A stretch of DNA of 64,000 bases from Paenibacillus ginsengarvi. GTDB lineage: Bacteria > Bacillota > Bacilli > Paenibacillales > NBRC-103111. Below, one piece after another: positions 35,134-43,523 of this stretch (position 1 is its first letter; each line of letters begins with the position of its first letter). The notes below the pieces were generated by a model. The model was given only the letters and a program-made list of their open reading frames with translations, searched no databases and was not told the origin of the DNA. The DNA is taken from NCBI RefSeq assembly GCF_003626695.1, contig NZ_RBAH01000007.1, positions 62,001-126,000 of the forward strand, read 5' to 3'. The translations under genes were made by a program, and so were the position numbers.

Positions 35134-35595
35134 TTATTCGGTTTCGGGAGATTGGGCCTTGTCCTTGCATCTGTGGCATATGCCTTGAAAGTCTAGCCGG
35201 TGATCGAGCACTTTGAAATTGAACTCTTGCTCCAGCCGTTCTTCAAGGGGTGTCAGCCAATCTTCCATAATTTCGTCAACCGCTCCGCATTGTACGCAGA
35301 TGAGGTGGTGATGATGGTGATGCGTACTGTCGCTGCGCAGATCGTATCTCGCAACGCCGTCGCCGAAATTCATCTTCTCCACAACATGCAGCTCGCTGAG
35401 CAGCTCGAGCGTCCGGTATACGGTCGCCAGTCCGATCTCGGGAGCTTTATCCTTCACTAACATGAAGACATCTTCCGCGCTCAAATGGTCCTCTTCGTTT
35501 TCGAGCAAAACACGCACGGTCGCTTCGCGCTGGGGTGTCAACTTGTAGCCTTTGGATTGAAGTTGCTGCTTGATTTTTTCGATTCGCGCTTCCAT
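35134..35595 (-). CDS. fur: Ferric uptake regulator Fur
   Basis: Iron-responsive repressor. 153 residues: winged helix (1-85, with LTPQREATVRVL and IGLATVYRTLELL) and a metal-binding dimerisation domain with a run of six His (92-97). Structural zinc ligands are Cys100/Cys103 (CVQC) and Cys140/Cys143 (CHRC). Its position between yqzK and (here displaced) spoIIM matches B. subtilis Fur rather than PerR or Zur. A Fur-box-like sequence lies above its promoter. Confidence 0.93.
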   Translation of the reverse strand: MEARIEKIKQQLQSKGYKLTPQREATVRVLLENEEDHLSAEDVFMLVKDKAPEIGLATVYRTLELLSELHVVEKMNFGDGVARYDLRSDSTHHHHHHLICVQCGAVDEIMEDWLTPLEERLEQEFNFKVLDHRLDFQGICHRCKDKAQSPETE

Positions 35596-35680
35596 GTTTC
35601 TCCCCCTCTACCCAAGCGCATTCGCGTGTTGCGTACACAACCTATGATTTCCGGCTATCGCGGAAATCGCCGCCATTTTC

Positions 35681-35709
35681 ATTATAGGGGGAGCGGCAAA
35701 ACAAGTCAA
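35681..35709 (-). promoter_or_regulatory. Sigma-A promoter of fur
   Basis: On the minus strand TTGACT (35704-35709), 17-bp spacer, TATAAT (35681-35686). The transcript would start about 78 nt before the fur ATG. Confidence 0.75.
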
Positions 35710-35714
35710 ACTTT

Positions 35715-35729
35715 TTAGAATGATTATAA
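35715..35729. promoter_or_regulatory. Candidate Fur box upstream of fur
   Basis: TTAGAATGATTATAA matches 12 of 15 positions of the 7-1-7 box TGATAATnATTATCA and lies 5 bp upstream of the fur -35, suggesting autoregulation. Confidence 0.45.
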
Positions 35730-35754
35730 GAAACGAATACGTTTCCTGATGAGA

Positions 35755-37095
35755 TTATTTGTTGTTTTTGCTCTTGTACTCCTGGATCTTCTTGACCGCT
35801 TCCTCTTCCGCAGTGCGAAGCGCCGTGTTGACGTCCATTTTGTCCAGGGCGATATTGTTGCCGGCCGTTACATACAGGTTAACCAGGTCTGCATCGTAGC
35901 CCGCTTTCGCCGGAATCGGTGCGAACTTGTTGAAATAGACGGCGTTCCAGTTTTTATCTTTAAACGTCGACTCTTTGCCGATCTCCTTCTTGACCGCATC
36001 GCTGTTGAGTACCGGCATAATGCCTTTGCGCGCAAGCTCCGTCTGGAATTCGTCGGAAAGCATGTATTTCAGCACTTCCATCGACGCTTCTTTGTTGCGC
36101 ACCATATTCGTGAGCCCGAAATAGACCGGATACGACTGCGAGCCGACACCCTTCTCGATCGTCGGGAACGAGGCCATATCCCAGTTGATCGATTTGAATT
36201 CTTGCTCCCATACGTAAATCAAGCTGGACAAATAGCCGAACATGCCGACGTTCTGGTCTTTAACGAACATGTTGATGTCCGGGATTTTGTTGATTTTTTT
36301 CATACCGTCCAGATAACCCGGCACGCGCATCGGTTCCAAATAAACGGTTTGGAAATATTTTTTCCAGCGGTCGTCTTTATTGATCGTCGGTGTATCGTTC
36401 GTTAAGTCGGCGTTCGGGATTGAGAGCGGGTTCAGCCGCAGCGTATGAACCGGCGAATGGGTAAAGCCGAAGTATTGCGTATTGCCGTCAAGACGGGTCA
36501 GCTTCTTCGACGTATCCACCATCTCGGCCCATGTTATACCGTCTTTAATGTACGGGACGCCGAACTTGTCGAACAGCGTTTTATTGTAATACGTTACGAA
36601 ATTGTTCGTAAATATCGGAAGTCCGTACATTTTGCCGCCGGACGCCTGCTTGACCGCATCCACGACCGTCGGATCGAGACGGCTCAAATCCAGCTTTTGC
36701 GACTTGATGAGATCGGTCATATCGTATTGAATGCCTGCTGGAAACGCTTGCGCTTCAAAGTTGCCGATAGACTGGAAAAAAATATCGAACTTGGTGCCGC
36801 TAGCGATCAATTCATCCAAACTCGTACCGGCTCCGGCCCTTTGAATATATTTGATCGTCCAATTCGGAAACTTTTTGCGCAGCGAATTGCCGAAGCGATA
36901 ATCGAAGCTTTCCACCGGGTCCCCGTTATTGGAGTAAATGACGACTTCGGCCGGCTCCTTCGTAATATCTTTCGTCGAAACGGCGTCTTTGCCGCTTTCG
37001 GAAGATTTGGCTCCGTCTCCGCCGTTCGAGCAGGCGGCCAGCGAGCTTGCGACTACAAGGCATGATACGAATAAAAGCATCCGTTTGTTGAACAT
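35755..37095 (-). CDS. ABC transporter extracellular solute-binding lipoprotein (family 1)
   Basis: 446 residues. Signal peptide with lipobox LAAC (Cys22), then a Ser/Gly/Lys-rich linker and the family 1 binding fold (VVIYSNNGDPVESFDYRFG start; GKMYGLPIFTNNFVTYYNKTLFDKFGV in the middle). Such proteins deliver sugars or oligosaccharides to ABC permeases, but no permease or ATPase gene is adjacent, so it is an orphan. A LacI-family gene diverges from it and a CcpA/LacI-type site lies upstream. Substrate unknown. Confidence 0.88.
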   Translation of the reverse strand: MFNKRMLLFVSCLVVASSLAACSNGGDGAKSSESGKDAVSTKDITKEPAEVVIYSNNGDPVESFDYRFGNSLRKKFPNWTIKYIQRAGAGTSLDELIASGTKFDIFFQSIGNFEAQAFPAGIQYDMTDLIKSQKLDLSRLDPTVVDAVKQASGGKMYGLPIFTNNFVTYYNKTLFDKFGVPYIKDGITWAEMVDTSKKLTRLDGNTQYFGFTHSPVHTLRLNPLSIPNADLTNDTPTINKDDRWKKYFQTVYLEPMRVPGYLDGMKKINKIPDINMFVKDQNVGMFGYLSSLIYVWEQEFKSINWDMASFPTIEKGVGSQSYPVYFGLTNMVRNKEASMEVLKYMLSDEFQTELARKGIMPVLNSDAVKKEIGKESTFKDKNWNAVYFNKFAPIPAKAGYDADLVNLYVTAGNNIALDKMDVNTALRTAEEEAVKKIQEYKSKNNK

Positions 37096-37274
37096 ATTGT
37101 TTCCCCCTCCATAACAATTAAATTAAGTAATCGATCTCTAACCATCGAAAAGACGTCGATTTGTGCCCACGAATCGGGGCTCCCTCCAGCATCCTTTACT
37201 CGCTCGTACCACCTCACCTTCCGAAATCTTCCATTCATTTCGGTTCCTGTACAAGAATCCCCCAAAACTTACAT

Positions 37275-37289
37275 AGAAATCGCTTTCAA
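37275..37289 (-). promoter_or_regulatory. cre-like (CcpA/LacI-family) operator
   Basis: The minus strand reads TTGAAAGCGATTTCT, fitting the cre consensus WTGnAAnCGnWnnCW at every defined position. LacI-family operators share this form, so either CcpA or the neighbouring regulator could bind. It lies 180 bp upstream of the lipoprotein gene. Confidence 0.55.
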
Positions 37290-37426
37290 ATAAAGTAACG
37301 AAAACAATTAATTTCACTATTATCATAAATCCGCAACAATAAAATGTAAAGTTGTATTTTTCGTAATTTATTATTATTTTTTTGCAATATTACATTTTAC
37401 GCAACTTCTCATTTTATATGCACTCA

Positions 37427-37439
37427 TGTTATGATAACA
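37427..37439. promoter_or_regulatory. Palindrome upstream of the LacI-family gene
   Basis: TGTTAT-G-ATAACA, a perfect 13-bp palindrome 48 bp before the regulator start; possible autoregulatory operator. Confidence 0.35.
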
Positions 37440-37486
37440 ACTAGAAGAATTACAGCGATATGTTGCTTGAAGAGAGGAAGAACAAG

Positions 37487-38476
37487 GTGGTCACTTTAAA
37501 AGATATTGCCGACGCGGCGGGCGTAACGACTGCAACCGTGTCCAGGGCGTTAAACGACGGGCCGGGCGTCAAACCGGCGACCCGCGATAAAATTATGGCG
37601 ATCGCTAGACAATTGAACTATTTCTCCGGATCGCCGGCCAAACGGGTTTCCGGCACCAAGCCGAACAGTATAGGCATCATCTGGAGCTATGCATACGGCT
37701 TGTTCTTCAATCACGTATGCCTTGAATTGCAGCGTCAGGCTGCGCTGCGCGGCTACTATTCGCTCGTCTCGTTCGCCCCTCCCGACGAAGCGCTGCTTCA
37801 TATGAACGAGCACGGCATCGATAAAGTTTTTTTTTGGTGCGGGCCGGGCTGGAAGCCCAGCCTGGAGTTTTTGCAGGAAAAGCAGCGATTTCACGGAGAG
37901 ATGCTTGTAGTCGGGGGCGGCAGCATCGAGGGGGCGCATCGCTTGTCCATAGATCGGGTCGGCGCGATAAAAAAGGCTATCCATCATTTGGCCGAGCTTG
38001 GGCATAAGCGAATCGCGTTTGTTGGCGCCTCCTCGGAAAAGCTTGTCGGTTATACGCTCGGTCTGCTCGAGAACCGTCTCGAATACGATCCGGAATTTTT
38101 TGTGCAGCCCCTTAATGGATCTATGCCAGAGCAGCAGATCGCCAAGCTGCTCGTCCATAACGACAAACCGCAGAGACCGACGGCGGTTATCGTCGACTCT
38201 CACGGCTATTTATTTCCGTTCCTCCAAACGATTCGCAAGCTGAAGCTTAGCGTACCGGAGCATTTTTCGCTCGTCGCCTACGAGCTCATTCCCGAATTGG
38301 AGAAGCTGCTGGAAGTCCCCATTACGGCTGTCGGCCCGCGTTACGAGCGATTGGCGGAGCGGTCGCTTGATCTGCTGCTCAGCGGCGCTGGCGGGCAGCC
38401 GGAAGGACACTGGCAGGATTTGATGCTGGAGACTGAACTGATCGTCCGGGAATCGACCGCTTCTCCGCAAGAGTAA
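37487..38476 (+). CDS. LacI-family transcriptional regulator
   Basis: 329 residues from GTG at 37487, chosen because GAGGAAG precedes it and the helix-turn-helix begins at once (VTLKDIADAAGVTTATVSRALND). The C-terminal part (about 65-325) is a periplasmic-binding-protein-like sensor fold. Divergent from the solute-binding lipoprotein, so it probably controls that gene in response to a sugar. It ends 4 bp from the convergent spoIIM stop. Confidence 0.9.
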   Translation: MVTLKDIADAAGVTTATVSRALNDGPGVKPATRDKIMAIARQLNYFSGSPAKRVSGTKPNSIGIIWSYAYGLFFNHVCLELQRQAALRGYYSLVSFAPPDEALLHMNEHGIDKVFFWCGPGWKPSLEFLQEKQRFHGEMLVVGGGSIEGAHRLSIDRVGAIKKAIHHLAELGHKRIAFVGASSEKLVGYTLGLLENRLEYDPEFFVQPLNGSMPEQQIAKLLVHNDKPQRPTAVIVDSHGYLFPFLQTIRKLKLSVPEHFSLVAYELIPELEKLLEVPITAVGPRYERLAERSLDLLLSGAGGQPEGHWQDLMLETELIVRESTASPQE

Positions 38477-38480
38477 GGCT

Positions 38481-39122
38481 TTAGCCCGCTTGCCCCGTCA
38501 CCATCGGTGCGACCCATCCAATGACCGACGGAGACAAATAAGCTTCGAACAGCGCAACCAGAAACAGCAGCACGGCCATACCGATTGTCGTTGTCGTATA
38601 TTTCATAAATGCGGGGTATAAGGCTCCCCGCTTCTGCATGAAACGGTTCCGCACCATATAGATCGAAAACGCGCAAGCGCCCACGCTGCACAGGACAAGC
38701 GCCGGGATTATAATCAGGTTTTGCGGCGCGATCGAGACGAAGGCGAGCAGCATGCCTTTCCACGACAGCTGTCCGACCAGATAACCAACGGAAAATCCGA
38801 CCAGTACCCCTTTCAGAAAATCGAGCACAAAAATAAGCGGCAATCCGACGACCGATAAGCCCAGTATCCAGATCAGTCCGATCCACTTTAAATGAAGCGA
38901 AAAGGAGTCCCACAGCGTATTCGTCCCTCCGAATTCGCTGCCCTGATTCGCAATCTGGAGAAAGCTGTTCACATGCCGCGCCATCTCCTCTTTCTGTCCG
39001 GGCGACAGCGCATTCACCATAAGCGCCCCGAAGACGATTCCCATCACAAGCAGCACCGAGACGAACAAATAAAGCGGCAAATGCTCCCGCATGTAGAGGC
39101 GCATTTGATAGTTACGATTCAT
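38481..39122 (-). CDS. spoIIM: Stage II sporulation protein M
   Basis: Membrane component of the DMP (SpoIID-M-P) engulfment machinery. 213 residues with about five helices (18-40, 75-98, 105-125, 130-155, 178-200). The motif FLKGVLVGFSVGYLVGQLSWKGML and NLIIIPAL are SpoIIM-like. Normally next to fur; here the lipoprotein/LacI pair separates them. Confidence 0.92.
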   Translation of the reverse strand: MNRNYQMRLYMREHLPLYLFVSVLLVMGIVFGALMVNALSPGQKEEMARHVNSFLQIANQGSEFGGTNTLWDSFSLHLKWIGLIWILGLSVVGLPLIFVLDFLKGVLVGFSVGYLVGQLSWKGMLLAFVSIAPQNLIIIPALVLCSVGACAFSIYMVRNRFMQKRGALYPAFMKYTTTTIGMAVLLFLVALFEAYLSPSVIGWVAPMVTGQAG

Positions 39123-39228
39123 GCCGGTTTCCTCCCTTGTCCTACTGATCCCAGTATATGAACGCGGGGAGGAAACTATGACTTCGATTCTATCAAATCG
39201 GCTCTGATCGCTTCATGCAGGCGCGTAG

Positions 39229-40404
39229 TTAAGACTTGGAAACTTTCCCGTAGCGGCCGCCGCCTCCGGCCTCAAACGTGAGCGTTCCGTCGCGTGCGCT
39301 CCTAATGGAAGAGGCGATGTCGTCCCCCGCTACCTCCCGGATATCGGATTCTGAAGCGCGATGCAAAATGTTCATCTCCGTTCCGAACGCCGCCAGCAGC
39401 TTCTCCATCGTTTTTTTGCCTAGGCCGGGAATAAACTCTAGCGGCACCTGGAAATGGTACGGTGGGTGGTGTTCCGGGATGTGCGGATTCTCCCGGTCCG
39501 CGATCGCCCGAATGCGGTCCATAACCCCGCGTACGACTTTCTCGCTGCCGCAGTACAAGCAGCGCCGGGTCGTTGTCTCGGCTTCGTCCAGCACCGAATC
39601 GCAGGAATCGCAATACGTCCGGTGATATTTGCCGAGCCGCGGATTAAGTCCGTAATTGGCGGTTACGCCTCGCCCCGCTTCCCGGAAAAGCGCCAGCTTC
39701 AGCTCTTGGAAGGTAGGCGCGCCCAGCGCCATCCGGTTGTACTCCCTGCCGATTTTGCCGAGCGAATGGGCATCCGAGTTGGTCACGAACGTGTACCGGT
39801 CCAGCTCCGACAACCAGCTTGCCATTTCCGTGTCCGCCGACAGCCCGAGCTCCACGGCCGCCACCTGCTCCGGATCGAGCATAGCCGCAAGCCGGTCGGT
39901 TCCGCTGCCGTACAAGCTTTTGTACGGCGTGAAGATATGGGCGGGGATCATCAGCCCGCCGCGGGCGACGACTTCTTCCTGCAAAATGCGGGCTGGAACA
40001 TAAAGCCGTTGGGAGCTGAGCGTCACGTTTTTCATATGCGGACGCATCCATTCCGTAAATTCCCGCATCGCTTCGAGCGTCGGCAAGTACGCCAGCAGAT
40101 GAGCCGGTCCGAGACCCGGGTCCCGTACCTCAATCTCGCTTCCGAGCATAACGGTCGTCCGGTTGTACCGGATGCCGCCGCCTTCCTGCTCGACCATCTC
40201 CCCCTTGTCCAAATACCGCATGATTTCTTCCTGAACGGCCGGCGATTGGCAGTCGATAATGCCGATCACTTCGATTCCTTTCCGCTCCGAAGCTTCCTTG
40301 GCAATGTTGTAAAACGTCAAATCGCGACTGCCGCTTATTTTGACCGGTTCGCCCTTCTCCGTGCGCCCGATATGAATATGCAGGTCGACAAAATGCTGGT
40401 TCAT
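39229..40404 (-). CDS. Endonuclease Q-like PHP-domain DNA repair nuclease
   Basis: 391 residues. N-terminal PHP metallo-domain starting FVDLHIHIGRTEKG (His9, His11), zinc-ribbon CDSC...CLYC near residues 280-300, and a helix-hairpin-helix (FIPGLGKKTMEKLLAAFG). This is the layout of the EndoQ family, which nicks 5' of deaminated bases. The ATG at 40404 overlaps the nudF stop (ATGA), so translation is coupled; the upstream in-frame extension lies within nudF. Confidence 0.85.
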   Translation of the reverse strand: MNQHFVDLHIHIGRTEKGEPVKISGSRDLTFYNIAKEASERKGIEVIGIIDCQSPAVQEEIMRYLDKGEMVEQEGGGIRYNRTTVMLGSEIEVRDPGLGPAHLLAYLPTLEAMREFTEWMRPHMKNVTLSSQRLYVPARILQEEVVARGGLMIPAHIFTPYKSLYGSGTDRLAAMLDPEQVAAVELGLSADTEMASWLSELDRYTFVTNSDAHSLGKIGREYNRMALGAPTFQELKLALFREAGRGVTANYGLNPRLGKYHRTYCDSCDSVLDEAETTTRRCLYCGSEKVVRGVMDRIRAIADRENPHIPEHHPPYHFQVPLEFIPGLGKKTMEKLLAAFGTEMNILHRASESDIREVAGDDIASSIRSARDGTLTFEAGGGGRYGKVSKS

Positions 40405-40982
40405 AGCGTATACGAGCCGGTTAAACGGTAAAGCTGCCAAGCGTACACGGCCGCTATCGTTTTGGCGTCGCTAATCCTTCCTTCCGTTATATATTGTTTG
40501 GCTGTCTCCAGCGTAATCGCTTCGCAATCGAGAAACTCGTCCTCGTCGGGTCGTGCTTCGCCAGCCGTCAGACGGTCCGCCACATAGAGATGCAGAATTT
40601 CATCGGCAAATCCCGGCGATGTGTAAAAAGAATGAAGCAGCCGCACTTCCTCGCAGCTATAGCCGGTCTCTTCCTCCAATTCCCGGATGGCCGCCTGCGC
40701 CAAATCTTCGCCCGGCTCCAGCTTGCCCGCCGGAATTTCCACCTGGCAACGCCCAAGCGGTTTGCGGTATTGCTCGACAACGATCATCTTGTCGTCCGTT
40801 ATCGCCAGCACCGCTACCGCGCCCGGATGCTTGACCACCTCGCGAGTAGCCGTCTCGCCGTTCGGCAGCTTTACGTGATCGATTTGCAGCGAGATGATTT
40901 TACCTTGAAAGATCGGCTCCGTTCGGAGCGTAATTTCTTCATATTTATTACGGTTATAATGTGTGGATCGATTATCAGTCAT
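40401..40982 (-). CDS. nudF: ADP-ribose pyrophosphatase (Nudix)
   Basis: Hydrolyses ADP-ribose to AMP and ribose 5-phosphate. 193 residues. Full Nudix box: G-x5-E-x7-RELEEETGY (from GKLEPGEDLAQAAIRELEEE). The VVEQYRKPLGR and LHLYVADRL stretches are typical of NudF. First gene of nudF-endoQ; divergent from mciZ. Confidence 0.93.
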   Translation of the reverse strand: MTDNRSTHYNRNKYEEITLRTEPIFQGKIISLQIDHVKLPNGETATREVVKHPGAVAVLAITDDKMIVVEQYRKPLGRCQVEIPAGKLEPGEDLAQAAIRELEEETGYSCEEVRLLHSFYTSPGFADEILHLYVADRLTAGEARPDEDEFLDCEAITLETAKQYITEGRISDAKTIAAVYAWQLYRLTGSYTL

Positions 40983-41105
40983 CTTGTTCTCTCCTTTGCT
41001 TGAAACGCCTGCCTGCCCCTACGCCGGTCATAGCTTGTCCGGGCGACGCATATGGTGATAGTATAACAAACTTTCATCCGGAATAAGAAGGCGGGATATT
41101 TGGTA

Positions 41106-41336
41106 ATGAAAAGCTATATAACGGAAACGCAGCTTCGTTTGGTCGGCAAAGGCTGGGAAATTCGCCGGCAGCTTCGGGACATGAACGCCTTGGCGGAAGG
41201 CGGCCGGACCCCGCTGGCCGCCCTGCTGCCGGCGCTCATTCGCGCGGACGATGCCGCGACAGCGCCTGCTGCGCCGCCGCGCAAACCGAACAAAAAAACG
41301 CCGGATCGTCGCGTAGTCCCCTTCCCATCGTCGTAA
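41106..41336 (+). CDS. mciZ: MciZ-like inhibitor of Z-ring formation, extended C-terminus
   Basis: 76 residues from ATG at 41106. The core QLRLVGKGWEIRRQLRDM matches the FtsZ-binding helix/strand of B. subtilis MciZ (LVGKAWEIR..L), a 40-residue sporulation peptide that caps FtsZ filaments in the mother cell. The tail after residue 45 is Ala/Pro/Lys-rich and probably disordered. Adjacent to nudF as in relatives. Its last 101 bp overlap the convergent DUF3866 gene. GAAGGCGGG lies upstream; TTG at 41100 is an alternative start. Confidence 0.75.
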   Translation: MKSYITETQLRLVGKGWEIRRQLRDMNALAEGGRTPLAALLPALIRADDAATAPAAPPRKPNKKTPDRRVVPFPSS

Positions 41337-42429
41337 CCGGCTCCCTGTAGGCTGCCAGCCTTCTCTCCGCCTCGGCGGGCCCAGCCGCCGGCTCCCAAAC
41401 GAGCTCGTGGCGCTCCGCGCACCCCGACGCTTCCCACTGGCGGCGCAATAGCGCCTCCTGCGGTTCGGGCAATCCGGCGGGCAGAGCCACCGTCGAACGC
41501 ACGAGTGTCAGCTTGCCGAGCGTCTCCAAACTATGATGGCTGATGCCGATATGCCGCTCTCTCGTATCGGCGAAGCTGACTCTCGCGATCGCAATCGGCA
41601 CGCCGCCTAGAGCCGCCGCGGCATGGATCAGCTCCGCCAGCTCCGTCCCCGTATGGCCAAACGGCGTTCCGGTGCCGACGATGCCCGGCCCCATCGCGGC
41701 AATGACGATATCCGCCCGCTGGATGTGCCTCGCCGCCAGCAGCGCCGTATACACGTTAACGGCTTCGAGTTCGCCCCCGTAAGCGTGTCCGCACGTGACC
41801 ATGCCGTCCAGAAATCCTTCCCGCCGCAGCCGGGCGGCATGGCGGCTGTACGCCAGCGGCAGCGCGGCCCCATCCGTCATCACATAGGACAAGCGCAGCG
41901 GACGTTTCGTTTCCGCGCCGCGCAGCCAGGCCGCAGCAACCGGCAGCATGCTGTGCAGCTCGCCGATCAGCACCGGCATTCCGTCGAGCCCGCGCGGCTC
42001 GGCGAAAACGTCATGATGCGGGCTTGACTTCTCCTCCACCGACAGAACAGCCCGCTGTGCGGCAGTGAAGCGCAGCTTCACGATATGTCCCCGCTGGCCG
42101 CTGCTCACGGCGTATCCGCTCAGCCGTGTCCCGCCTGAGTCATCTTCCGTTTGAACGTCCGGTTCCTTGTCCGTCCCCCCGCTTGTCATCTGCAGCGCGT
42201 CGCTGGCCGGCAGCACATCGTGGACGAAACCGACACCCCCGTCAAGCCCCAGCTCTTCCGCCGTCACATTGAGAACTACGTGGTCTCCGAGACGCAGCGA
42301 AGGCCGAACGTCTGTATAGTGGATCGCTTTCCTTGTCCCGCTCCCGTCATCGGCCAGCACCTCGACCTCCTGGACGGAGCCGTTTTCCCCCGTAATTCCG
42401 ACGACAGTTCCTCTGCTCCAGACGATCAT
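41236..42429 (-). CDS. DUF3866 family protein
   Basis: 397 residues from ATG at 42429 (after GGAGGGG). The beginning MIVWSRGTVVGI and the sequence IVKLRFTAAQRAVLSVEE, GLDGMPVLIGELHSMLP, VMTDGAALPLAYS and GPGIVGTGTPFGHTG fit DUF3866, a Firmicute and actinobacterial family of unknown function. No membrane segment. The 3' end overlaps mciZ on the other strand. Confidence 0.82.
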   Translation of the reverse strand: MIVWSRGTVVGITGENGSVQEVEVLADDGSGTRKAIHYTDVRPSLRLGDHVVLNVTAEELGLDGGVGFVHDVLPASDALQMTSGGTDKEPDVQTEDDSGGTRLSGYAVSSGQRGHIVKLRFTAAQRAVLSVEEKSSPHHDVFAEPRGLDGMPVLIGELHSMLPVAAAWLRGAETKRPLRLSYVMTDGAALPLAYSRHAARLRREGFLDGMVTCGHAYGGELEAVNVYTALLAARHIQRADIVIAAMGPGIVGTGTPFGHTGTELAELIHAAAALGGVPIAIARVSFADTRERHIGISHHSLETLGKLTLVRSTVALPAGLPEPQEALLRRQWEASGCAERHELVWEPAAGPAEAERRLAAYREPVTTMGRGLRDDPAFFCSVCAAAQQALSRHRPRE

Positions 42430-42538
42430 GCTTCCCCTCCATCTTGCAGTTCGCATCGGCTCCCATTGGAAGCTTATGGGAAATTATGCCCATTTATGAG
42501 TGCGGTCGTTATAACGTACTTGCGCCCGTTTTTAAAAG

Positions 42539-42574
42539 AAAAAAGGCCCTGCCATATAGTGACACGGCAAGACC
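42539..42574 (-). terminator. Terminator after the sugar isomerase gene
   Basis: GGTCTTGCC pairs with GGCAGGGCC (two G-U pairs) and runs into six T on the minus strand. Confidence 0.85.
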
Positions 42575-42601
42575 ATTTGTTCTTCTTTTGTTTCGTATTC
42601 G

Positions 42602-43477
42602 TCAGCGATATCCTTTAATAAACTCGACAGCCTGACGAATATTCGCCTCCGGCTGATCGCCCGCTTCCCGCTCGATCGTCAAATATCCCGTGTAACCGAT
42701 GTCCGCCAGCGCTTGAAAATAACGGTCGAAATCGACGTGTCCTTCGCCTAGCGGCGTCTCGGTATATACTTGCCGCGCCCGAACCAAGTCGCGGATTTTT
42801 CCGTTATCACCTGGGACGTAGTCGACAGAGCCATACACTTCGCGCGGGTCGACCGCCACGAAGCGAACCCCATCCTTCGCGTGGGTATGTACGATGTAGT
42901 CTTTCAGCGTATAAACGCCCCGCACCGGATCATCCCCGGTCACCATGACCATATTGGCCGGATCGTAATTAACGGCCACTCCTTTGCCGCCAAGCGTGTC
43001 CAAGAAGCTTTTCAAATGATGCGCGGTCGTCGGCCCGGTTTCGATCGCGAAATAGGCACCCATGCTTTCGGCGAACGCGCACAGTTCCCGGCAGGCGTTC
43101 TGCATGGCTGCGTATCGCTCGCTCTCCGGATCGTACGGAATGACGCCGATATGCGTCGTGACGATATCGGTGCCGAGCTCTTTGGCCAGCTCCATAATCT
43201 GCTTGGACTTTTCGATTTTGTCCCGATTGGCCGCCTCATCCTCGAACCCGAAACGGCCCAAATCGCCGCACAGCGCCGAAATGTCCAGCCCCAGCGAAGC
43301 GATGTAATCTTTTAACTCCCTGCGCTTCTGCGCCGTTAACGCAGACGGCTCCATCTCGCCTCTGACGGCGTAAAGCTGTACCCCTTCGGCTCCGACCTCC
43401 TTGGCCTTGGCAATGCCTTCGCGCAAGCCCAGGCGGAAGCTGTCGGTGATGACGCCGATTTTATTCGATACGTTCAC
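42602..43477 (-). CDS. Sugar phosphate isomerase/epimerase (xylose isomerase-like TIM barrel)
   Basis: 291 residues, AP-endonuclease family 2 fold. Metal-site motifs: AIETGPTTAHHLKSFLD (Glu), VNYDPANMVM (Asp), HTHAKDGV (His) and the late LTIEREAG (Glu). Similar to IolE/YcjR-type keto-sugar epimerases. The start is GTG at 43477 after AAGGAG. It follows a Gfo/Idh dehydrogenase by 46 bp; the pair suggests oxidation then isomerisation of an inositol- or sugar-like compound. Substrate unknown. Confidence 0.85.
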   Translation of the reverse strand: MNVSNKIGVITDSFRLGLREGIAKAKEVGAEGVQLYAVRGEMEPSALTAQKRRELKDYIASLGLDISALCGDLGRFGFEDEAANRDKIEKSKQIMELAKELGTDIVTTHIGVIPYDPESERYAAMQNACRELCAFAESMGAYFAIETGPTTAHHLKSFLDTLGGKGVAVNYDPANMVMVTGDDPVRGVYTLKDYIVHTHAKDGVRFVAVDPREVYGSVDYVPGDNGKIRDLVRARQVYTETPLGEGHVDFDRYFQALADIGYTGYLTIEREAGDQPEANIRQAVEFIKGYR

Positions 43478-43523
43478 GTCAGTCTGCTCCTTATCCTAAT
43501 GTAATAGGGATTGATCTTATCGG

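Larger units (their letters stand above)
37096..37486. other. Divergent regulatory region, lipoprotein/LacI pair
   Basis: 391 bp, distinctly AT-rich, without a credible gene (two short minus-strand frames have no homology I recognise). It holds the site at 37275-37289 and the palindrome at 37427-37439 described separately. Confidence 0.6.

Noticed and set aside
40983..41105. Sigma-E promoter for mciZ
   Set aside because: GTCATA and CATATG occur, but spacing and the -10 do not fit the consensus well enough to call.
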